This document shows, piece after piece, positions 34,813-42,849 of a stretch of 42,849 bases of DNA; position 1 is the stretch's first letter, and each line of letters begins with the position of its first letter. The stretch spans positions 1-42,849 of the forward strand of contig JAIORB010000007.1 of NCBI GenBank assembly GCA_021108325.1. Reading direction: 5' to 3'. A program made the position numbers and the translations under genes. The DNA is from Bacteroidales bacterium. GTDB lineage: Bacteria > Bacteroidota > Bacteroidia > Bacteroidales > UBA12077. The notes under the pieces were generated by a model. That model was not told where the DNA came from. It ran no database searches and worked only from the letters and a program-made list of their open reading frames with translations.

Positions 34813-37152
34813 TTAATACGATATATATTTCACATAAATATTAATATTTCTGTTTCGGCCTTTATCATCGGAGCAGGATATTTGAACTTTTCCTTCGGGT
34901 GGTTCAAAAAATATTTTCTCGTTGGTATTTGTTGCCCGATAAAACTTTTTATTAATATACCAATATATTTTCTCAACATCATTAGCAGCATGGCAGCTTA
35001 ACATAATCTGCATTTCATCTTCTGTATCTAAATAATATTCATTTTCATTAACTGGAGAAGTAATAACAGGTGCATCTCCTGACATCAATCTTTCACATTC
35101 ACTATTATGTGGTGGAATCTTAAGATATTTTATATTATTTGTTTCATAATATGTAATCATTTCCGCAGATAAATTTGGAAATTGAGCTTCTATATAACCA
35201 GTTTTTGGTTTACACGAAGTACAATAGGAAATTGTTGAATCAATTGAGACTGGAACTACTTTAATATGCTCGCACACCTTCATTGATGAGACACCGGGAA
35301 TAAAGTAATCGATTATATCACTTTCGCAATATTCAGATGGAATTAATCCTGTTTCGGGGCAAACAGCTCTAAAACTCAAACCTGCTGGAGTATGAAACCA
35401 TTCTGTTTCAGAATTATAATCAATTGCATTAAACACCTTAAATAATAATGGTGATGCTTTTTCTGCTCCACTTAATTCTGGTACACCTTCGCCGGAAAAA
35501 TTTCCAACCCAAGTTCCTACTGTGTATTTCTTATTGTATCCAATACTCCAGGCATCTCTCCTTCCGTATGAAGTTCCTGTCTTCCATCCTATTTTAGGCA
35601 TATGTTGGCTATTAGACCAATCCAACGGAAGATCAGGCCTTGTTAATTGTGTTAAAATATCTGTAATCATAAAAGTTGACTCTTTCGATAGCAGTTCTAT
35701 TTCGGATGTAGATGTAGATTTAGATTCTGTAACATATTGTGGATTTTTGTATAAGCCTTCATTAGCAAACGAAGCATACATTGATGTCAATTCTTCGAGT
35801 GTTGTTCCGCATCCACCAAGGATCATAGATAATCCAAGATGATTTTGATCTTTCTTAATCTGTTTAAAATTTATATCTATCAACTTTTCTATCAAAATTT
35901 GGGATTCCAGTTGAGCTAAGACTTTAACTGCCGGAACATTTAACGAATTAGAAAGTGCAAATTCGATACTAACATTACCATAAAATTCTCCATCATAGTT
36001 TTCCGGTTCGTATCCCGATAAACTCAAAGGAACATCACTTACGCAAAATTTGGGCGTAATCAAACCACGATCCATTGCGATTCCATATAAAAAAGGTTTT
36101 AAAGTACTACCTGGAGATCTTACCGCCATTATACCATCTACCTGACCACCGTCTTCTTCATTATAAAAATCAGCAGATCCAATATATGCTTTAACCTGTC
36201 GTGTTTCGTTTTCAATAATCAAGCAAATTGCATTCTTAATATTCTGAAAATATAATCCCTGACTATAATTCTTTACAATAGTTTCTATTTTCTTTTGCAT
36301 TTCAAAGTCCAAACTCGAATAAATTATCTTATGCCCTGGATATTTTTTCTTTAAGCGATACGATAAGTGTGGAGCAATTTTAGGCACTTCTCTCCTATAT
36401 GCATTAAGTGGTTCTTCTATGGCATCTTCAATATCTTTCTTTTTAAATAATTTACTTTCCTGATATCTCCGAAGCCATATATTTCTTTCACTTTTTATGA
36501 ATTCATTATTTTTACCCAACTTAAGAGAAACCGGTCGATTTGGTATAATCGACAATGCTGCAATTTCTCCTATACTCAGGTGGCCAGGCAGTTTTCCAAG
36601 ATATATAACAGAAGCAGATTTGACACCTTCAATATTACTTCCAAATGGCACCAAATTAAGGTATAACTGTAATATTTCATCCTTTGTATAATGCCATTCC
36701 AATTGAATAGCTCTGAACATCTCTTTTAATTTATTGCTGTACGTTCTGGGCTTCGGATCGATTAATCGTGCTACTTGCATCGTAATAGTTGATGCTCCGG
36801 ATGTTCTTTTACCTGTTTTTATATTATTAAAAGCAGCCCTTGCAATCGCCACAGGATTAATACCATAGTGATAATAAAAATATTTATCTTCTTTAAAAAT
36901 AATTGCTTTTTTAAGCTCTGGAGTAATTTCTTCAAGCTCCGTATACATTCTCCACTTATCATCATAAGATAAAAACCCGTGAATTAATGTACTATCTTGT
37001 GAATAGATAATTGTTGAATACTCAATTTTAGTATTTACAGGAGAAATAACATCTAGTAAAAGAAATATTATAAATAAGGAGAAAAAACCAAAAACTGTAT
37101 ATTTTAACTTTAAGGGTATCTCTTTAAAAAATTTAATTATTTTTCTATTCAT
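34813..37152 (-). CDS. pbpC: Penicillin-binding protein 1C (bifunctional glycosyltransferase/transpeptidase)
   Basis: This 779-residue inner-membrane protein has one N-terminal helix (about 20-37), a GT51 glycosyltransferase domain with the catalytic glutamate E88 in FKEDKYFYYHYG and the SGASTITMQVARL motif, and a transpeptidase domain with S349-T-L-K352, S403-L-N405 and K524-T-G526. A C-terminal domain of about 180 residues with paired cysteines (YCTSCKPKTGY) matches the PBP1C-specific BiPBP_C region. It polymerises and cross-links peptidoglycan. It is divergent from the alpha-2-macroglobulin gene, with 224 bp between them; the pairing of these two genes is widespread in bacteria and suggests joint action at damaged envelope. 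Confidence 0.95.
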   Translation of the reverse strand: MNRKIIKFFKEIPLKLKYTVFGFFSLFIIFLLLDVISPVNTKIEYSTIIYSQDSTLIHGFLSYDDKWRMYTELEEITPELKKAIIFKEDKYFYYHYGINPVAIARAAFNNIKTGKRTSGASTITMQVARLIDPKPRTYSNKLKEMFRAIQLEWHYTKDEILQLYLNLVPFGSNIEGVKSASVIYLGKLPGHLSIGEIAALSIIPNRPVSLKLGKNNEFIKSERNIWLRRYQESKLFKKKDIEDAIEEPLNAYRREVPKIAPHLSYRLKKKYPGHKIIYSSLDFEMQKKIETIVKNYSQGLYFQNIKNAICLIIENETRQVKAYIGSADFYNEEDGGQVDGIMAVRSPGSTLKPFLYGIAMDRGLITPKFCVSDVPLSLSGYEPENYDGEFYGNVSIEFALSNSLNVPAVKVLAQLESQILIEKLIDINFKQIKKDQNHLGLSMILGGCGTTLEELTSMYASFANEGLYKNPQYVTESKSTSTSEIELLSKESTFMITDILTQLTRPDLPLDWSNSQHMPKIGWKTGTSYGRRDAWSIGYNKKYTVGTWVGNFSGEGVPELSGAEKASPLLFKVFNAIDYNSETEWFHTPAGLSFRAVCPETGLIPSEYCESDIIDYFIPGVSSMKVCEHIKVVPVSIDSTISYCTSCKPKTGYIEAQFPNLSAEMITYYETNNIKYLKIPPHNSECERLMSGDAPVITSPVNENEYYLDTEDEMQIMLSCHAANDVEKIYWYINKKFYRATNTNEKIFFEPPEGKVQISCSDDKGRNRNINIYVKYISY

Positions 37153-37376
37153 ATTAAACCTTAGTAAAGATTTTGTAAAAAATTCTTTTTATTAACTCTG
37201 AATAAAAGTAAACCCTTTTTGAATTTTTTCGAATACATATCACTAATTAAATCTTATTTTGTAAAACTTTTTTCTTAGCTTTATTAACAAATTTAAATTC
37301 AACGGGGATTTTTTATCAAATACTCATTATTTAGTAATAAAAATAGTTTCAAACACTCATTTATAAAGTCATTACG

Positions 37377-40300
37377 ATGAAAACAAAACTCTTTACCTTT
37401 CTTGTTCTAGTTTTAGCATTAACTTTTTCGTGTTCAAAACAAAATAACATAGTAAAAGTAGTTGAAAAAAACTTTGCTGAAGAAATAACTATCACAAACA
37501 GTATAAATTTTACATTCAACAAAGATTTAGTTCCTGATTCACTTGTTAATATGTGGATCGATGATGAGCTTTTAAAAATTAAGCCTCATACAGATGGGAA
37601 ATATATGTGGACTGCTAAAAACAAATTTGTGTTTGTTCCTGCGCAAGGATTTAAACCTGCTACTGATTTTACCTGCGAAATTAGCCCAAACATTCTCAAG
37701 TATAATCCAAATTTAAAACTAGCAAAGAAAAAATCATTTGCATTCCATACACCATATTTGTCTGTTTCTGATGTAAAAACAAATTGGTCAATGCCAACCA
37801 ACCAAAATGAGTCGCCTCAGGTAAAGGTTGACATACAATTTAATCAAAATGTAACTCCACAAGAAGTTGCCGAACAACTGGACATTTCAATCGAAAGTGA
37901 AACGTTTGGTTTTGAATTAGTTTCAAATGAGATCAGCAATAATGTAAGTTTTATAATTTCAGATATCGAAAATGAAGACAAAGACTTAAATGCTAAAATC
38001 ACTATAAAAAAAGGTCTGGGAGCATTTAATGGAAGTATAAAAACTACGAAAGATTTCGAAGAAGATTTTCTTATTCCATCACCTTTTAAATTACTTATAA
38101 ATGATGTACAAGCAAATCATGATGGTTCCGATGGTATAATAACAATTCATACTACTCAGGAAGTTAATATTAAAGATATTAAGGATTTTATTACAATTGA
38201 TCCATCCATAAGATATACAGTTGAAGCTTATCCAAGCTATTTTATTATTAAGAGTGATGAATTTAGCATGAATCACAAATATGATTTATCACTAAAGGAA
38301 GGATTACTCGGTAAATTAGGAGGTAAATTAAAACAAGAATATTCTCAACCAATATCATTTGGAGAACTAAAACCAAGCATTCAATTTGTAAACAAAAAAG
38401 AATTTTACGTTTCGGGTAATGGAGCTAAAAATATAGAAGCAGCTATTGTTAATGTTCCAAAAGTAAGGGTGAAAATTACTAAAATATACGAGAATAACAT
38501 CGTTTCATATATTAAAAACTATAACTTCAGAAGTTATAATAATAATGATTATTATGATGATTACTATTATGATTATAATAGAAATGACAATAGTAATTTA
38601 GGTGATGTAATTTATGAAAAAGAGATTGAAACAAAAACTCTTCCTAGAAATGGAAATCACCAATTACTAAATCTTGATTTTGAAGATAAACTTTCAGATT
38701 ATAATGGAATTTATTTAATTGAAATTTCATCGCCTGATAATTATTACTTAAAGGATAAAAAGTTAATTTCAATTTCGGATATAGGAGTTATTGTAAAAGA
38801 AGGAGAAAATACTATATCAGTTTTTGCAAATTCAATAAAAACTGCTGAACCTTTATCAGATGTTGAGATAAAATTTATCGGAAGTAACAATCAAATAAAT
38901 TCAACATTAAAAACAAATGCAGAAGGAATTGCTACTTATGAATTTTCTGAATTAATAGCTCCTGGCTTTAAAACAAATTTAATTACAGTTCAACACAATA
39001 ACGATTTTAATTTTATTCCATTAAGAAATACAAGAGTTGCTACATCACGTTTTGATGTGGGCGGAAATCATAAAAATCCATCAGGATTAGAAACTTTTAT
39101 TTATGGAGACAGAGATATTTATCGTCCGGGAGAAACAATAAATATTTCGGCCATTATAAGAGATTATGAATGGAAAACTCCGGGTGAATTGCCGATAATC
39201 TTAAAAGTAATTACGCCTAATGGAAAAACTCTGAAAACTGTTAGAAAAATATTAAATAAGAATGGCGCATTTGAATCACAAATTAAACTTCAACCAACTG
39301 CAAGTACAGGCTCCTACTCTGTAAATATTTTTACATCAAACAATATACTTATTGGCTCAAAACGTATCAAGGTTGAAGAATTTATGCCAGATAGAATTAA
39401 AGTCAAGGTAGGTGTTGACAAAAAGGAATACAAGCCAAGCGAGATTATTAATATGAGTTTTGAAGCTGTTAATTTCTTTGGGCCACCTGCTGCTAATCGA
39501 AATTATCAAATAGAATTATCAACAAAACGTAAGTACTTTTATCCGAAAGAAAACCGAGGATACAACTACCATATAGAAGGAGCCGAAAAGTATTTCGAGA
39601 GAAAATATTGGGAAGGTGAAACAAATGAAGCGGGTCAGGGACAACAAAATTACAAAATCCCTGCTAGTTATAAAAATATGGGAGTTTTACAATCCGATAT
39701 TTATACTACGGTTTTCGATGAAACAGGAAGACCGGTTAATAGATTAAATAATGTTAATATCTACACACAAGATGTATTTCTTGGAATTAAATATCAAGGA
39801 TATTATACAAAAACCGGACAAGCAGTAAAAATAAATTTAATTGCTGTTGATAAAAACGGTAAAGCTTTAAATGAATATAAAGCCAAAGTTAAATTAATAA
39901 AATATGAGTATAAAACTGTTCTTTCTAAATCTGGAAGTTATTTTAGATATCGTTCTGAAAAAACTGAAAAAATACTTGATTTAAAAGCTATTACCTTAAA
40001 AGGAACAAGTTCAACTTATAGTTTTATTCCTGAACTTTCTGGGAATTATGAATTACGTGTTTCATTGCCGGGTGCAGAAACCTATGTAAAAAGAAATATC
40101 TATGCTTATGGTTGGGGAAGTACAACTTACAGTTCTTTCCAGGTAGATAATGAAGGTCAAATTGATATTCAACTGGATAAAGAAAAATACCTTATTGGTG
40201 ATAAGGCTAATGTAATATTAAAAACTCCATTTTCCGGAAAAATGCTTGTTACTGTAGAAAGCAATAAGGTTCTAAAACATTTTTATGTAAATACTGATAA

Positions 40301-42797
40301 GCGGGCAGCTTCTTTTGAGCTAGATATTACCGAAGAACATATTCCTAATGTTTATATAACAGCGACATTATTCAGACCGCATAAAAAATCTGATATGCCT
40401 TTAACTGTAGCACATGGCTTTGCTCCGGTTATGGTTGAAAATCCGGATAATGAAATACCTGTTACAATTTCTGCAGTAGAAAAATCTGAGTCAAATAAAA
40501 AACAGATTATTAAAATTAAAGCCAAACCAAATAGCGCATTAACAATAGCTGTAGTAGATGAAGGGATATTACAAGTAACAGGCTATAAAACTCCTGATCC
40601 ATATAATTTCTTTTATCAAAGAAGAGCTCTTGAAGTAAATACTTATGACATTTACCCTTTTATTTTTCCTGAACTAGAAATGATAAAAAGCCATACAGGC
40701 GGTGGTGGTCCGGCAGGAGCAAAACGATTAAATCCATTGCAAAACAAACGCGTAAAATTGGTATCGTTCTGGAGTGGAATAATTGAAACAAATTCAAAAG
40801 GTAAAGCCGAATATGAAATTGATATACCACAGTTCTCAGGAGATTTACGAATTATGGTGGTAAATTACTCTAATAATAAATTTGGTTCTGCATATGCTAA
40901 TATGAAGATAGCAGATCCAATTGTTGTAAGCACGGCTTTACCACGGTTCTTTAGTCCTAAAGACAGCGTTGAAGTTCCTGTTATTTTAACTAATACAACT
41001 GAAAATGCAGCAAAATGTAAGGTAAATATCGAAATCGAAGGTCCAATTGAAATTATAGGTAAAAAATCAACCACAGTTAATATAGAATCTAATAGTGAAA
41101 AAGAAGTGCTATTTAAAGTTTATGCTAAACCTAAAATTGGAGAAGCTAAAATCACAATTAAAGTTGATGCTTTAAATAAAGAATTCATTAACGAAACAGA
41201 TATAACTGTAAGACCTGCATCACCATTACAAAAACGATTCGATTCTGGAGTAATTGAAGCTGGCAAAACGAAGAAAGTGGAAATGAATATTGATGATTTT
41301 ATAGAATCAAGCATTGATAATAAACTTATTGTAAGTAATAATCCACTTATTCAGTTTACAAACAGTTTAGATTATTTGGTTCGTTATCCGTACGGATGTG
41401 TTGAGCAAACGGTATCTACAGCTTTTCCACAATTATATTTTGATGAACTAATCAATATTACATTTAAGGAAAAAAGAGCCAAGAATGATGCTGCTCAAAA
41501 TGTGCAACTAGCTCTAGATAAAATCAAATTAATGCAATTGTATAATGGAGGATTAACCTATTGGCCGGGACATGGAACAGAAAGCTGGTGGGGCTCTGTA
41601 TATGCTGCACATTTTGCCTTAGAAGCTCAGAAAGCAGGATACGATGTTGATCAATCATTTTTAGATCATTTATTTAAATATCTAAAAATGAAACTTAGAA
41701 AAAAGGAATTTATAACATATTACTTTAATTCAACAAGCAAGCGTGAAATTGCTCCTAAAGAAGTAGCATATTCATTATATGTTTTGGCATTAGCAGGTGA
41801 AAGACCAATCTCTACAATGAACTACTACAAAGCGAGACCAGAACAGTTAAGCCTTGATGGTAGATATATGCTTGCTGCAGCCTATGCACTTACTGGCGAT
41901 ACAAAAAAGTATAAAGAAATACTTCCCAATGCATTTGAAGGTGAAAAATCGAATACTTCATTTGGGGGAAGTTTTTATTCATATATAAGAGATGAGGCTA
42001 TTGCATTAAATACATTACTAGAAATTGATCCTACTAATAGTCAGGTTGGAGTAATGTCGAAGCATATATCCAATTATCTAAAAAACAGACGTTATTTAAA
42101 CACTCAAGAGCGTTCGTTTAGTTTTCTTGCTATGGGGAAAATAGCAAAATTAGCCAGTGAAAGTGACATTACAGGAATAGTTAAATCAAATGGGAAAAAG
42201 ATTGGTGCTTGTAATAATAACACGATCACTCTGCTTACAAATGAATTAAAAGGTACTAATATCGAAATTGAAACTGAAGGAACTGGACAATTGTATTATT
42301 TCTGGGAAACTGAAGGAATAAGTGCTAGCGGTAAATATCTTGAAGAAGACAATTATATTAAAGTTCGTAAAACCTTTTACAATAGATACGGTCAAAAAAT
42401 TCTAGATAATACTTTTAAACAAAATGACCTAGTTTTAGTAGAATTGGCTATTCAAGGATTAACAAGCACGTATGTTGAAAATGTAGTTATTTCTGATATT
42501 TTACCTGCTGGCTTTGAAATTGAAAATCCTAGAATTACAACGTTACCTCCTGGTATGTCATGGCCACATAACAGATCAAATCCACAATATCAGGACATAC
42601 GAGATGACAGAATTAATTTGTTCGTAAATGTTAGTGGGAAATCAAATTACAGTAAGGTAGCATATTACTATTATCTTGTTCGTGCCGTATCACGGGGAAC
42701 TTTCCAAATGGGACCTGTTGGTGCTGATGCAATGTATAATGGTGAATATCATTCATATAATGGAGGAGGCACGATTAAAGTAGTGAAAAAACAGTAG
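37377..42797 (+). CDS. Bacterial alpha-2-macroglobulin, lipoprotein, thioester type
   Basis: This 1806-residue protein starts with a lipoprotein signal (MKTKLFTFLVLVLALTFSCS; lipidated Cys19). Macroglobulin domains follow, with YGDRDIYRPGETINISAI near residue 580 and VGVDKKEYKPSEIINMSFEA near 680. An A2M-type region (KLVSFWSGIIETNSKGKAEY, FSGDLRIMVV) near 1125-1160 leads to the thioester motif YGCVEQ with C1341 and Q1344, then an alpha/alpha-toroid thioester domain (WPGHGTESWWGS) and a C-terminal receptor-like domain. Such proteins trap attacking proteases by cleavage of a bait region, then covalent capture. The divergent pbpC supports the envelope-defence role. A Tyr/Asp/Asn-rich tract at about residues 382-405 is unusual. 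Confidence 0.94.
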   Translation: MKTKLFTFLVLVLALTFSCSKQNNIVKVVEKNFAEEITITNSINFTFNKDLVPDSLVNMWIDDELLKIKPHTDGKYMWTAKNKFVFVPAQGFKPATDFTCEISPNILKYNPNLKLAKKKSFAFHTPYLSVSDVKTNWSMPTNQNESPQVKVDIQFNQNVTPQEVAEQLDISIESETFGFELVSNEISNNVSFIISDIENEDKDLNAKITIKKGLGAFNGSIKTTKDFEEDFLIPSPFKLLINDVQANHDGSDGIITIHTTQEVNIKDIKDFITIDPSIRYTVEAYPSYFIIKSDEFSMNHKYDLSLKEGLLGKLGGKLKQEYSQPISFGELKPSIQFVNKKEFYVSGNGAKNIEAAIVNVPKVRVKITKIYENNIVSYIKNYNFRSYNNNDYYDDYYYDYNRNDNSNLGDVIYEKEIETKTLPRNGNHQLLNLDFEDKLSDYNGIYLIEISSPDNYYLKDKKLISISDIGVIVKEGENTISVFANSIKTAEPLSDVEIKFIGSNNQINSTLKTNAEGIATYEFSELIAPGFKTNLITVQHNNDFNFIPLRNTRVATSRFDVGGNHKNPSGLETFIYGDRDIYRPGETINISAIIRDYEWKTPGELPIILKVITPNGKTLKTVRKILNKNGAFESQIKLQPTASTGSYSVNIFTSNNILIGSKRIKVEEFMPDRIKVKVGVDKKEYKPSEIINMSFEAVNFFGPPAANRNYQIELSTKRKYFYPKENRGYNYHIEGAEKYFERKYWEGETNEAGQGQQNYKIPASYKNMGVLQSDIYTTVFDETGRPVNRLNNVNIYTQDVFLGIKYQGYYTKTGQAVKINLIAVDKNGKALNEYKAKVKLIKYEYKTVLSKSGSYFRYRSEKTEKILDLKAITLKGTSSTYSFIPELSGNYELRVSLPGAETYVKRNIYAYGWGSTTYSSFQVDNEGQIDIQLDKEKYLIGDKANVILKTPFSGKMLVTVESNKVLKHFYVNTDKRAASFELDITEEHIPNVYITATLFRPHKKSDMPLTVAHGFAPVMVENPDNEIPVTISAVEKSESNKKQIIKIKAKPNSALTIAVVDEGILQVTGYKTPDPYNFFYQRRALEVNTYDIYPFIFPELEMIKSHTGGGGPAGAKRLNPLQNKRVKLVSFWSGIIETNSKGKAEYEIDIPQFSGDLRIMVVNYSNNKFGSAYANMKIADPIVVSTALPRFFSPKDSVEVPVILTNTTENAAKCKVNIEIEGPIEIIGKKSTTVNIESNSEKEVLFKVYAKPKIGEAKITIKVDALNKEFINETDITVRPASPLQKRFDSGVIEAGKTKKVEMNIDDFIESSIDNKLIVSNNPLIQFTNSLDYLVRYPYGCVEQTVSTAFPQLYFDELINITFKEKRAKNDAAQNVQLALDKIKLMQLYNGGLTYWPGHGTESWWGSVYAAHFALEAQKAGYDVDQSFLDHLFKYLKMKLRKKEFITYYFNSTSKREIAPKEVAYSLYVLALAGERPISTMNYYKARPEQLSLDGRYMLAAAYALTGDTKKYKEILPNAFEGEKSNTSFGGSFYSYIRDEAIALNTLLEIDPTNSQVGVMSKHISNYLKNRRYLNTQERSFSFLAMGKIAKLASESDITGIVKSNGKKIGACNNNTITLLTNELKGTNIEIETEGTGQLYYFWETEGISASGKYLEEDNYIKVRKTFYNRYGQKILDNTFKQNDLVLVELAIQGLTSTYVENVVISDILPAGFEIENPRITTLPPGMSWPHNRSNPQYQDIRDDRINLFVNVSGKSNYSKVAYYYYLVRAVSRGTFQMGPVGADAMYNGEYHSYNGGGTIKVVKKQ

Positions 42798-42812
42798 GAA
42801 ATTAATAAAAAA

Positions 42813-42849
42813 GAAGCCATCTCAAAACAATTTGAGATGGCTTCTTTTT
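42813..42849 (+). terminator. Rho-independent terminator of the alpha-2-macroglobulin gene
   Basis: A perfect 14-bp stem (GAAGCCATCTCAAA, 42813-42826, with its inverse 42831-42844) and a 4-base ACAA loop are followed by T residues to the window edge, 15 bases after the stop codon. It is preceded by an A run, so it may work in both directions. Confidence 0.93.

Overview
The window looks like a chromosomal segment of a low-GC Bacteroidota, probably a Bacteroidales/Marinilabiliales-like or flavobacterial relative. Reasons: AT-rich DNA; Bacteroidota-type promoters (TTTG, about 20 bp, TAnnTTTG); a TonB-dependent receptor; a PorP/SprF-family protein; and a giant secreted protein with a type IX secretion (T9SS) type B C-terminal domain. 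No phage, plasmid, integrase or CRISPR hallmark is visible. Most genes are core or common accessory functions.

Layout. 1-6.5 kb (minus): a likely operon of a PhnP-like metallo-hydrolase (TTG start), a LiaF-like membrane protein, a TonB-dependent receptor and, 6 bp downstream, a TPR/coiled-coil/SpoIIE-type phosphatase cut by the window edge. 6.5-8.3 kb: an accessory pocket with the 3' remnant of a probable BASS-family transporter, a hairpin-rich element of about 240 bp with inverted ends, a secreted protein with a NADase-type glycan-binding domain behind a near-perfect promoter, and a second short inverted-end element. 8.3-21.7 kb: a short RsmI-like methyltransferase, convergent with a PorP/SprF-like gene that follows a 3905-residue repeat adhesin (an sprB-sprF-like pair). 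22-28.7 kb (minus): SiaC-like phosphoprotein, WbqC-family protein, lepB, dapB, then rplT, rpmI, infC (AUA start) and thrS in the classical thrS-infC-rpmI-rplT order. 28.8-31 kb: a DPP IV-type peptidase. 31.1-34.8 kb: a broken copy of a tRNA-Leu 5' half carrying a 20-bp palindrome, the intact tRNA-Leu(GAG), a promoter, a cobalamin riboswitch and the cobU-cobT-cobS-cobC set. 34.8-42.8 kb: pbpC (PBP1C) divergent from a lipoprotein alpha-2-macroglobulin with an intact thioester motif, closed by a strong terminator.

How the genes work together. The riboswitch-controlled cob genes encode nucleotide-loop assembly, which fits cobinamide salvage or the end of de novo B12 synthesis. PBP1C plus alpha-2-macroglobulin is a recognised cell-wall repair/protease-trap pairing. 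The giant adhesin should be exported by T9SS with help from its SprF-like neighbour.

The most unusual signals are not single genes. One is a family of 16-20 bp GC-rich palindromes lying inside or beside structured RNA loci: the D-loop position of a duplicated tRNA fragment, a peripheral hairpin of the cobalamin riboswitch, and the ends or interiors of two small intergenic elements. The other is evidence of recent homogenisation in the giant gene: 320 identical bases between 570-bp super-repeats, and patches shared by non-adjacent modules. All statements rest on reading the sequence; no database search was run.
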